A DNA stretch of 64,000 nt from Marasmius tenuissimus (lineage: Eukaryota; Basidiomycota; Agaricomycetes; Agaricales; Marasmiaceae). The first letter of the stretch is position 1. Every line of letters begins with the position of its first letter. Positions 54,853-64,000 of the stretch are shown here, piece after piece. Made by a program: the position numbers and the translations under genes. The notes below the pieces were generated by a model that was not told the origin of the DNA, did not search any database, and was given only the letters and a program-made list of their open reading frames with translations. The stretch is taken from NCBI GenBank assembly GCA_029532415.1, contig JAQOTA010000069.1:1302001-1366000 (forward strand), written 5' to 3'.

Positions 54853-55608
54853 TGTTAGGATCATGCGGATCGGATAGGGATAAGATAAGATATGGGGTTT
54901 TATATGCTGTCGGATAGATGGATAGGAAAGAGATATGATGAAGGAGTGTGGGAGCAACGGATCTAGAGCAGACAGTAGCTGAAGGTTTCGCCAACAGCAC
55001 CATGAACTGAGCTGTCCTTCTACTAGACTAAGAGGACAAGTTGCGGGAGAGAAGAAAAGACATTAGAGTCATGATGGGGATTGACCCAGATTGAAACCTG
55101 GTTGATTCTGGTTGATTTCGAGTCTTAAGATACAGGATAGAAGTATAGAGCTTATATAGGGTTATAGTAAATGAATGAATGATAAGTGAGTCAAGTGCGG
55201 GAAAGGTTAATGTATCATATGGAAGTCAGATGTGGGGAGAAATGTACCGGAAGGGAAATGAACTGGAAATGAATAAGTGCGTGATGGAATGAAGATATGA
55301 ATAGAATAAGTGAGTGTGGGAATATCTCGGAAGTCGGAGATAAGTAAGTCAGAACAAGTCAGAATGAAAGGTGAAAGAGTCCCAGAAGCAGAAGCGGAAG
55401 TGGCAGAGGTTCCAGGGATGGACTTGGTGCGAGAGACTGAACTGCGGAAGTGAGGGTTGAGTGCCGGAGATGGAATAGTGTTGGAATGAGCTAGAATAAT
55501 AGCCCGGAAATACCCAGAAATACTCGGAATGGGTCCGGAGGTGATGTGACTAGCCAAGTGTGACATGACTAGGTGAGATAGACCAGGGTAAGATGCATGG
55601 ATGTAACA
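54853..55608. repeat. Solo LTR in element C copy 2
   Basis: 756 bp, starting TGTTAGGATC and ending ATGTAACA, with 5-bp target duplications AGCTC (54848-54852, 55609-55613). Removing it restores the sequence of copy 1. A close relative lies at 62432-63208. Confidence 0.88.
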
Positions 55609-56045
55609 AGCTCGGATAATTCTGACTCCCTGCCATCCATATGGCTGCCCCACCATATCCAATCTTGGTACCTTGGATACCGGGTAATAGTTCAATGGTT
55701 CAGCCAGAACTCCTACTTGATTCTTCAGTACACCATTCCTTTCTTTCTTAGTCCCTTGCCTTCCAGTGCAGTTGAGCACTGCGTTTTGCTACCAGCGCCA
55801 ACTATGCCCTTAGTACAGTCAATATCTCCATGTACAAGTACAAGGGAGGTATGCCGAAGGTGCAACACCTCCGATCACTTCTCAATCATTGTTTAGCGCC
55901 CAGTGCCTGGTTTGGATCCACGCCTCCAAAGCGCTAATTTCCTAGTTTCTGAAGTAAAATTTCCACTTCAGCGGCAAGTCCAGAGGTCAGTATAAGCAAA
56001 TACTAGGTTGTCCCAATTCCTTGCTTACTTTCCCCCGAGCACACT

Positions 56046-56740
56046 ATGGCACGCTTGCACAATATTGAAGATCACTTTCACAACTTGCTCTATAGTAAGT
56101 CTTTCTATTTTCTAAATTCCAAGGCGGCCTTCTGACTTCCTCTCCAGAGTTGTATAAGCTCTGGTGGTATCCAGAAGATTACTCTGATAAGATCAAGGAG
56201 CGCCGCATCATCCTACCCATTCCACTTGACACAGAACAAGAAGCTATACTCGGAATCATCTTCCAGCAGTTCTTCCTCAGTTGCCACAGATCCATCTACT
56301 GGGGCTACGTGATTCGTTATGACACGATCCAGGACAAAATTTATCTCTGCGAGGACACCTTCGACCACTTCATTCCTCACAACGCCAGGTCTGTCATCAA
56401 CATGGTCGCTGAGTCCATTGCTTGAGTTGGTTTCCTCGACTTCAAAACCGATTGTACTCCTGGAGCTGTCAATGCTTGGATCGACACTGTCGTCAGTTGT
56501 GCTGAGTGCCCAGCACCTCCGAAGCTTGACTGTACCAAGCTCTTGTTCTTCAAGTACTCCCCTGTCATGGGTTGTTGGCTCTCTTGATCCTTCTCTTTCT
56601 ATAATCCTATTTTATGTGATCCATTCTATACCGATTATCTAGATCATGAAACCTTCATTGATTCTTATTATCCTGAAGACTTCGATGTAGATAATTACTT
56701 CAGTTGGGATGAGGTAGCTCTAGCCAATATGGATGACTAG
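56046..56740 (+). pseudogene. Element C orphan gene, copy 2
   Basis: Same two-exon gene as 36309-37000 (MARLHNIEDHFHNLLY.., ..ALANMDD). Two codons that are CGA in copy 1 are TGA here (56423-56425 and 56585-56587). Splice sites are kept. Otherwise mostly substitutions, plus one codon insertion (IFQQFF against IQQFF). Confidence 0.8.
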
Positions 56741-57215
56741 CGTAACCTGTAGTATACTTAGTATACTTGAATCAATCATGCCTCCAAAGCGAGGCCTTGA
56801 CCTTATACCAAGCTTCTGAGGCTCGACTTAGTCTTGCTTTCTGACCATCCATGCTTCCGTGGTGACCTCCTCTGACTATCCCTACTAGTACGGGTCTTTG
56901 TCAAGTCTGATTCTGTTATTCTAATCCTTAGTACAATGCCTCCGAGCCACTGGAGATATTGCCTCGTTATGACTACAGGTCCTAGTCGTGCCTCCAAAGT
57001 GATACTTTCTTCAGTTATACGACTCCTACAGTTTTCAGAGATAAGGAGAGACGCCTCTGAGGCGCTATTCTCTCCTTATGCTAGGAACTGAGCCTTTTAC
57101 TAGCCGCTCGGCACTTGCTCTAGTACTTGTATTACCTAGTCATTTCTTATCTGTTTTATGCTAAAATCGCACAAAAACAAGGCTCTGAAGCTGCTTTTTA
57201 ATAGCAGGCGCTACA

Positions 57216-58588
57216 GTGATAAAGTCACGGAGCATCTTGACAGAGTCAGATTTGTGTAGCATGAGCATTGTCCAGCCATGTGAAGTACAGTCGTCAACAA
57301 ACAACATATACCATTTGTATTTGTGGTACGACTCAGTGGGGAATTGTTTGAGGTCGGAGTGGATTTTTTCGAAGGGTTTTGAGGCACGGGTAGTGGAGTC
57401 AGGGAACAATCTGGAGTGCATTTTTCCTTCTGCACATCCTTGGCATAATCAGGTTTTCTTCAGTTCTTGGTCAAATTCCAGGAAGTTCTTAGTATGCTTC
57501 CGAGCTTTATCCAGAGCCTTGTCTGAACAATGTCCGAAACGTCTGTGTAGAGTCTTGTAGTCAACTTTATCCATCATTGACTTGGCCATTAAGCTACGAG
57601 CAGAAGCTTTCTGTGAGCTAACCCAAAAGATGGTTTGACCAGGCGTAAGCGGGTAAGATACCAATGACTGGTGTCAACCCTTATTATAAAAAGCCAATTT
57701 GCTAGACAATCTGCATACTTGCAGACCACCTTGCAAGAACTCTCCAAGCGAGAGAAGTCGAATTGACAGAAGTGGAACATAATAGACAGGATAGAGTCAC
57801 GTAATGTGTTCCTCCATTTGACTGTCAGATCCTTCAACAGAATGAGAGATGAACACAGTCCCTTTCCCCTTAATTTGAATAGGGTTGTCTTTGTTTGCAG
57901 TGTTTAGCTGCGGTCCATTGTTCATGGATTCATACTCGGCAAAATCTTCAAGATCATAAGTAAAGTGCAATGAAGCACCTGAATTGACGATCCACTCTTG
58001 CGAGTTCCCAGTTGCTCTCTTTCCCTTACAATTAGCATATGTGGCAAAGTGTTCACCAATATATTGTGCAAATTTAATATGGGACACGATACTCGAATGA
58101 CTACATTTAGAAGTGGCTAGAAGATCAGTGCACTGTAGGTTTGTATCAGTGCGAGATGAGAGACTGAGATAAGGCACTTGCCTGTCATGGTCAGATTCCT
58201 CAGATCCAATGGAGACCAAATCGTACTCAACATTGTTGGAAAAACCAGCAGCATCTGCAATCTCACTGTCAACGTTCATTGCACTTCCACTTGCAATCTC
58301 CGTACGCAAAGAATCGTTAACAGCGTTCAACGCGATACGATCCTCACCCTCAGAGCCAGAGTCCTCATAGAAGGAATCATAGAGGTCATAAACCTTCTCG
58401 ACGCTCTTAGCACACTTTGCAGGTGGAGCAGTGGAGAAGAGACCATCAATACAATGCTTCAGGGAGGAAGAGGAAGCAGCCACATATCCCTGTTCCAGAG
58501 GTTCAAGGACATGGGCATACTTGGGAACACCAAGACAATTGGCAAGACTGTGAGATTCTCAAAAACAGTACCACCAGAAGTAGCACCA
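57216..58588 (-). pseudogene. Copia A2 integrase N-terminus, protease and gag remains
   Basis: Matches 32760-34150 of copia A. The protease motif is again VNSGASLHFT with Asn. The TGA found in A before KPKK is a CAA codon here, while another codon four residues on has become TGA. It ends in the Ser-rich part of gag near 58588. Confidence 0.85.
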
Positions 58589-58737
58589 GTGGAGCAGTGC
58601 AAAATGAGAATGAATCGAGATGAATGGGATGTCTATGTGGTATGATGTCGAATCTAGAATACATGTGGCGTCCACGAGTCTCTATGTGGCCAAACACTGG
58701 TAAACTATGACGACATGGGCTGGGAACCCCTACTACA
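58589..58737 (-). repeat. Probable Gypsy LTR fragment
   Basis: Starts TGTAGTAGGGG on the minus strand just after the polypurine tract. Only about 149 bases lie before the junction with copia A2. No second copy is in the window, so the call rests on position. Confidence 0.45.
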
Positions 58738-58945
58738 TGTGCCCCCTTTAAAAAAATGTGTCACTCTTGACGCTCACTCAAACGGCCGTCTCCTCGCTCG
58801 CTGACACTACTTCTTCATTCTCCTCCTCTGCTCTTGCTTTCTCTATTTCTCTTTGCTTCTTCTCCAGCTCTGTGCCTTCCCTGGGTTCAAACCTCCTCAG
58901 GTTCCTTGTGCTGACTGCTCCTTCCAGTCAAAGCCCATCTATGGT

Positions 58946-60365
58946 TTACAACACGTATGAGTTTACGTTCCTCTCGACAACTCTCTTCGGCATGCTCCAT
59001 TTTGGAACCAGCTTCTGTTCCGTTTTGAAGGTTGTGTCCCACGACCTCTGGTACAATTGGACTAGGTCTCCCTTTTTGAAGACCACCTCCTTCAGATGCC
59101 TTTCTAGCACCCTCCTGTTGTAGACCTTTTTCCTTTTCCACACGTGCCTGACCATCTGATCATATCTGTCTAGCTGCTGTTGTGCCACGTATGCTGCCTG
59201 GATTGCTATCTCTGATGTTGTTGGTGGCTCCTGTGCTGCCTCGACTGCCGTTTTAGGTGTGTTAACGACTCTCCCGAGCAGTAATTCTCTCAGCATGAAT
59301 CCTATGGACAGTAATATCCTGTTGTTCAGGCTTTGTACGGCTTCCTGCAGGTACTCCAGCCATCTGTACAATAGCTTGTCCCAATCCATGTTTTTGAACT
59401 CCTCAGAGTCCTCACCCAGTTCTGGCACGCATAGCCTTTTGAGGACGTGCAACAGAAGTTGATTCGTGCCTTTGATGAGTCCGTTAACCCATGATGAGTA
59501 TGCTGGTGTAATGTAATGTTTGATGCTTTTGTTTTTGCAGAACTCGGTGACCTCTTTGTTTTTGAAGTGAGATCCTCTGTCGGTCATGAATGTTTCGGGA
59601 GGTACATATGCAAAGCAAAGCTTGTCGAGGCTGCTGATGGTGGTTTTCGTTGTACCCGCCAATTTGAGAGGGTCTGCCCATAGGTGCTGCGAGTACACGT
59701 CGAGATACATCCCGAGGTTGTGGTATCCACCTTTCCTGAGGTTGTGGTATCCACCTTTCCCTTTTGGCATTGAGAGGTAGTCGCCAACAATCATTTTGAG
59801 CAGATGTCGTCTGGTTATTGGGTTTAGTAAGGCATGGATATAGGCACTCCTGAAGCTTTTACACCTCGGGCACTCCTTGATGGCTGTTGTGATCGATTTG
59901 TTGAGCTTCGGGCTCCAGATTCTGTCCAGCAGATTGATCTTCACTATATCTCTTCCCCAGTGTCCCTTCTCCTGATGCTCTTTCCTCGCTAACTCCACTG
60001 CTTCCTTCCTCGTGACACATTCTACCCTTGACCTCGCTCTTACTCCCCCATTGCCCCCAACCTTCCACAGCTTCCCTTCTTCTATTACATACTGCGACGC
60101 TCAGTGTTGTGCTTTTTTCTTTTCTTTTAGTGATTTGTCTGACCTTATGTTTGCGATAGCTTCTATGACCTCCTGGAATATCGGTTCCTCTTCAAATCTC
60201 TTCCATAACTTCAATAACTCCTCGTCTCCTCCTTCTTTCACCCCAAATACATTGTTCACCAGTCCTCTCGCACTCTCCCAGTCTTTGCTTACTGTCCATT
60301 TGCTCCCGTCCCCTGTTGTTCTCTCTGCTCCTTCCCACATCCTGCTCAGTCTGTCTGCTACAACA
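58946..60365 (-). pseudogene. Gypsy integrase and RNase H-integrase linker
   Basis: The zinc region has HQEKGH and later CPRCKS. The catalytic core has Asp in IVGDYLSM and Asp in FMTDRGSHF. The expected Glu is Lys in VNGLIKGTN, so the active site is broken. A chromatin- or DNA-binding tail follows (KKGDLVQLY). Upstream, 60101-60365 encodes VVADRLSRMWEG and a linker, with a TGA at 60101-60103. Confidence 0.88.
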
Positions 60366-60705
60366 GTCAATATTCTAGGTATGGCAACTTCGGCCTAGCT
60401 AACCATTGCGCCTACCTGACCCTACACATTGTATGATATCATTATCCCTTTGCCCTACATTACTCACTATACTCCTCCGTACTCCACAACCCTTTGCCTT
60501 ACTGATCGTACTTACTCCTACATACATCATGCACAGTTGGACCTACATCATGCACAGTACATTCTACTCCATTCTACCATATTCTAGCTATCTAGTACTC
60601 TCGTATATAAGCTAGCTAGGAATACCATTCTACCTCAGCAGTTTGTTTACCACCATCTGAGGCTTTCTGCCTTCTCTCTTTCTCTTGCTCCCTGCAGTAT
60701 TGCAA
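60366..60705. mobile_element. 340-bp insertion in the Gypsy RNase H-linker junction
   Basis: The 8-base string CTACAACA occurs on both sides (60358-60365 and 60706-60713). Taking out the insert restores the Gypsy frame HHIPGKLNVVADRLSR. It has no coding frame and no clear inverted ends; a TATA-like gtatataag occurs near 60604. An 8-bp duplication would suit a small hAT-type element. Confidence 0.7.
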
Positions 60706-60713
60706 CTACAACA

Positions 60714-62431
60714 TTCAGTTTCCCCGGTATATGATGTATGTCCACAATGTTATGTGCCAGTATTCTGTCTCGCCATCTGGCATGCACTGTGTTCAACTTG
60801 TCATTCATCAAGATGTCACGTAGCGCCTGGCAATCCATTTCAATCTCGACTGGAAAGCCCCATATGGTGTCTGCAAATTTGTCAAGTCCGAACTTCAACG
60901 CTGCAAACTCGAGTAGGAAGGGTTTGTATCTCTTCTCTGAGTTTGATGTTCATTTAGATGCGAAACCTATCGGGTGTGTCTCAACTTTAACTGTTCCATT
61001 AGCTCTCGTCCTCTCAAAACGTTGTGCTAGCACCGCTGCAAATCCCTCCTGGCATCCGTCAGTTGTTAATATGAAATGTGATCTGTCCCATTTGGGTGCC
61101 TTCAGCACTGGTTCTGACACTAGCCTCCTCTTTAGGTCTAGAAAGGCCTTCATTTGATTCTCCCCCCACACTTCTTCAAGTTTGAAGTTCTCCATAGTTG
61201 TTTTGTAGACCGACTTCGAACATTTGTCCAGGAGCTTCACCATCTTCAACAGATCCCTCAATGGACCTTCTATTTTTGCATAGTTTCTAATGAGGTCTCT
61301 AAAGTGACCTGTTAGGCCCAGAAATGAGGCCAGCTTCAGCACACTCTTGGGTCTTGGCCAGTTAACAATGGCTGTGAGCTTTGCTGGGTCTGTCGTTACA
61401 CCGTTTTCTCCGACTTTTGCACCTGCAAAGATGCTTTCTGATACGAAGAATTCCAACTTGCTAGCTGATAGCAACAAGTTCTTTTCTCGAACTCTGTTGA
61501 GAATTAATCGCAGCTTCGCCATCATTTCTTTGAACATGTCTGCGGACGTTGCTCTGTCGTCGACGAACAGCTCCATTGTTCCCCTATCTACAAGATCTCC
61601 CAGGTGCTTGGCAGTCATATTGGCAAAGGTTGATGGGGCACCTGTAAGCCCGAACAGCATTTTCCTATACCAGAAGTATCCCTGTCCTTCCACGTAAAAT
61701 GCCGTGTATGGTCTAGATTCATCTGCCACCTCTACTGTGTAGAATCCAGATGCGAAGTCAAAACATGACATGTACTTGTGACCGCTGAGTGCCTGTTGTT
61801 TTGTTCTGATATCCCCTTGCGGTATTGGTGCAATTGTTGTGTACTTGTTGACCTCTCTGAAATTCTGACAGATCCTCCACTTTTGTGGCTTGTTTCCTCC
61901 CCCTTTCTCTGGGCTCTCATTCTGTTCTTCCACCCCTTCGCTCAGAAAACATGGCTCTAGCCCTTCCTTTATGCACTCTGCGTTTAGCCATCTCATCAAC
62001 TGTTCCATCGACAACCCTTCTCCTTCATGCACTTTCTTTGCCAAGACTGTTAGCGCAATACACTTTACTTCCCTGGGTCCGCACTGCTCTATGACACCGG
62101 CCTCCAGTAACTCATTGACTTTGGTATGGAAGTATTCACATTGTGGTGGCGTTAACGGCTTCTGGTTTACTTTCTTCCTGAACTTCGCATCCTCGGGAAC
62201 TTTGAGGTGATGTACAGCACCTTTGACATGTCTGACCTTGCTCACTGAGAGCGCAAAACAGTCGGCGTATTCCTTCAGTAGCTCATTGACCTCTGCTTGT
62301 TCTGTCGCTGTCAGCCCCTTTCTGACTTTGACCTGTCACAGCACCTCCTGCACTCTCTCTTCCCTAAACACTCCTCCTTCCCCTTCATTCCTGGTGAATA
62401 ACCCTTTTGACAGATCCACATTGTCCAGGGC
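60714..62431 (-). pseudogene. Gypsy reverse transcriptase and RNase H
   Basis: RT motifs: KWRICQNFREVNKYT, CFDFASGFYTVEV, MLFGLTGAPSTFANM, and the active site ELFVDDRAT (FVDD). Then the connection (FLGLTGHFRDLI) and RNase H (LTTDGCQEGFAAVLAQ). A TGA at 60950-60952 stands where relatives have SKR before RYKPFLLEF, after which the frame continues to HHIPGKLNVV. Another TGA at 62336-62338 lies upstream. Confidence 0.9.
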
Positions 62432-63208
62432 TGTTAGGATCGTGCGGATCGGATAGGGATAAGATAAGATATGGGATTTTATATGCTGTTGGATAGGTGG
62501 ATAGGAAAGAGATATGATGAAGGAGTGTGGGAGCAATGGATCTAGAGCAGACAGTAGCTGAAGGTTTCGCCAACAGCACCATGAACTGAGCTGTCCTTCT
62601 ACTAGACTAAGAGGACAAGTTGCGAGAGAGAAGGAAAGACATTAGAGTCATGATGGGGATTGACCCAGATTGAAAGCTGGTTGATCCAGGGTGATTCTGG
62701 TTGAAACCTGGTTGATTTCGAGTCTTAAGATACAGGATAGAAGTATAGAGCTTATATAGGGTTATAGTAAATGAATGAATGATAAGTGAGTCAAGTGCGG
62801 GAAAGGTTGATGTATCATATGGAAGTCAAATACGGGGAGAAATGTACCGGAAGGGAAATGAACTGGAAATGAATAAGTGCGTGATGGAATGAAGATATGA
62901 ATAGAATAAGTGAGCGTGGGAATATCTCGGAAGTCGGAGATAAGTAAGTCAGAACAAGTCAGAATGAAAGGTGAAAGAGTCCCGGAAGCGGAAGCGGAAG
63001 TGGCAGAGGTTCCAGGGATGGACTTGGTGTGAGAGACTGAACCGCAGAAGTGAAGGTTGAGTGCTGGGGATGGAATAGTGTTGGAATGAGCTGGAATAAT
63101 AGCCCGGAAATACCCGGAAATACTCGGAATGGGTCCGGAGGTGATGTGACTAGCCAAGTGTGACGTGACTAGGTGAGATAGACCAGAGTAAGATGCATGG
63201 ATGTAACA
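62432..63208. repeat. Solo LTR in Gypsy pol
   Basis: 777 bp, TGTTAGGATC..ATGTAACA, with target duplication AGGGC (62427-62431, 63209-63213). Same family as 54853-55608, with a short extra repeat near 62670-62710. Removing it rejoins the pol frame from ..YEIIPEA to LDNVDLSKG. Confidence 0.88.
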
Positions 63209-63213
63209 AGGGC

Positions 63214-64000
63214 CTCCGGTATGATCTCATACCCAGGATCCATGTCGTTTTCTCCTTCCGTGATGAAGCATACAGGTATCCCGTCATCTTCGATTGCATC
63301 TGGTGAAGGGTCGACAGGTGAGCGATCAGATCGTTCAGATATGACATTGTTTGATAAAACTCCCCTCAAGGGGGGTGTGTTACTTCCCCCCGTTGAGTTT
63401 GCACGCTTTTCCTTTTGTCACATCTCTATAAACTCATCAAGAGTTTCTAGGTTGTCTTCCTCCCTCCTCATCTTTGGCTTGACTCCCTCTGTTCTGTTTC
63501 AACTCTTCCACCTTTGGTATCTCCTCCCTGCCTTTCCTCTCCACTGTCTCCAGTATGACTTTCGTTCTCTTTTCCTCTCCTTCTCTTCCCAGTCCTTTAT
63601 CCACTCCTTCCTCTCCAATGTACGTTCCTGTTTTGCCATCGTCTCCGCTTGTCTTCACTCCCTGTATTCCCTCTCAACTTCATCCCAGTCAATCTCTTCT
63701 GCTTTCGTCTGTGAATGCTTGTGAGTGGGTATCTCTTTGTTCTCGTAGGGTAATGCAGCTGAAACTTCCCTGCTCCGCAGGGCTTCTGTGTTAACAGTCA
63801 CCCCGCCATGGTTGCACGCTTGTTCCTTTTGTCTCAGTTGCGCATCCTCCTCTTTGCTCTCAACCTTTATGACATTTGCAACCATTGGCTTTGCGGTTCT
63901 CTTCACTTCCACTCTCTTCCCTAATCCTTCATTGAAGATCCTCCTAATCTCTTTCCCTTTCTTCACCACCAACATATCTTTCCCGTAGTCATGTACTGCT
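63214..64000 (-). pseudogene. Gypsy upstream polyprotein (gag/protease region), partial
   Basis: Short frames in different registers: FITEGENDMDPGYEIIPEA (63220-63290), a Lys/Glu-rich stretch (63437-63658) and another (63655-63975). No zinc knuckle or clear protease motif is visible, and the 5' end lies outside the window. Assigned to the Gypsy by continuity with pol. Confidence 0.55.

Larger units (their letters stand above)
53746..57215 (+). mobile_element. Element C copy 2 (inverted)
   Basis: 3470 bp including a 756-bp solo LTR, so the element itself is about 2.7 kb, like copy 1. The ends are TGTAAAGTGCC and GGCGCTACA. The target site in copia A2 is gcga on the left (53742-53745) and gtga on the right (57216-57219), a 4-bp duplication with one C/T change. 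The orientation is opposite to copy 1. Confidence 0.87.
51806..58588 (-). mobile_element. Decayed copia copy A2 (same family as A)
   Basis: Follows copia A closely at the DNA level but with deletions and many CG to TG/CA changes. It begins with an LTR fragment (51806-51995) fused directly to RT sequence that corresponds to about 31030 in A, so the PPT, RNase H and part of RT are gone. It is interrupted by element C (53746-57215) and ends abruptly in gag at about 58588, where Gypsy sequence starts. Confidence 0.9.
58589..64000 (-). mobile_element. Gypsy-type retrotransposon, 3' part, runs off the window
   Basis: On the minus strand the order is gag/protease-like region (63.2-64 kb), RT, RNase H, integrase, then a polypurine tract (AAAGGGGGC near 58740) and a truncated LTR. 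Interrupted by a solo LTR (62432-63208) and a 340-bp insertion (60366-60705). In-frame TGA codons fall at 62336-62338, 60950-60952 and 60101-60103. Confidence 0.85.

Noticed and set aside
1..64000. CRISPR arrays, rRNA and tRNA genes
   Set aside because: No regularly spaced repeat array or tRNA cloverleaf was recognised by eye; the tRNA-Met-like string near LTRs is a primer site, not a gene. A tRNAscan run would settle it.

Overview
The window reads as nuclear DNA of a filamentous basidiomycete, most likely an Agaricomycete. Genes are cut by many short introns of about 50-75 bases with GT..AG ends. The genes present (a multi-exon Argonaute, a mushroom-type M35 lysine-specific metallopeptidase, an expanded 7TM family, F-box proteins with the usual fungal N-terminus) fit that group. 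No rRNA, tRNA or CRISPR array was seen.

Left part (1-18 kb), ordinary genes: a membrane protein with a long disordered tail (557-2368, +), an Argonaute (3715-7942, +), a large disordered protein (8651-11049, -), a small doubtful ORF (11581-12081, -), a secreted M35 peptidase (12282-13557, -) and a peroxisomal-type half-size ABC transporter of the ABCD family (15026-18064, +).

Middle part (17-29 kb), a tandem duplication. The unit holds the 3' end of the ABC gene, a 7TM gene and an F-box gene. The ABC tail is whole at 17.2-18.06 kb and a broken copy at 22.2-23.1 kb. The 7TM gene is intact twice (18627-20808 and 23639-25194); the first carries a 596-bp MITE inside an intron. The F-box gene appears as a 3' fragment (21 kb), a pseudogene (25.4-26.8 kb), an intact single-exon gene (27371-28963) and a far relic (50.8-51.8 kb).

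Right part (29.7-64 kb), a nest of transposable elements with readable insertion order. A hAT-like element (8-bp TSD) sits in an old exon. Copia element A is inserted into it (TSD CGGTC), and an unrecognised 2.7-kb element 'C' (TGTA..TACA ends, 4-bp TSD) is inserted into A's right LTR. Copia element B (39288-48743, 518-bp LTRs that look identical) interrupts the same old exon further on and itself carries a 299-bp CACTG-ended MITE. A second, decayed copia copy (A2, 51806-58588) cut into the fourth F-box copy. It carries a second, inverted element C, which in turn carries a 756-bp solo LTR. The window ends in a broken Gypsy element (58589-64000) with its own solo LTR and a 340-bp insertion.

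Two themes stand out. First, every in-frame stop checked by eye in these elements is TGA, and copy-to-copy differences are rich in CG to TG/CA changes, which suggests cytosine-methylation or RIP-like decay. Second, element C has no recognised transposase. It has one small spliced gene of unknown function and about 20 copies of a CTTCGGAGG motif whose orientation flips once along the element; it is the best candidate here for something undescribed. All splice sites and protein joins were read by eye without alignment software.
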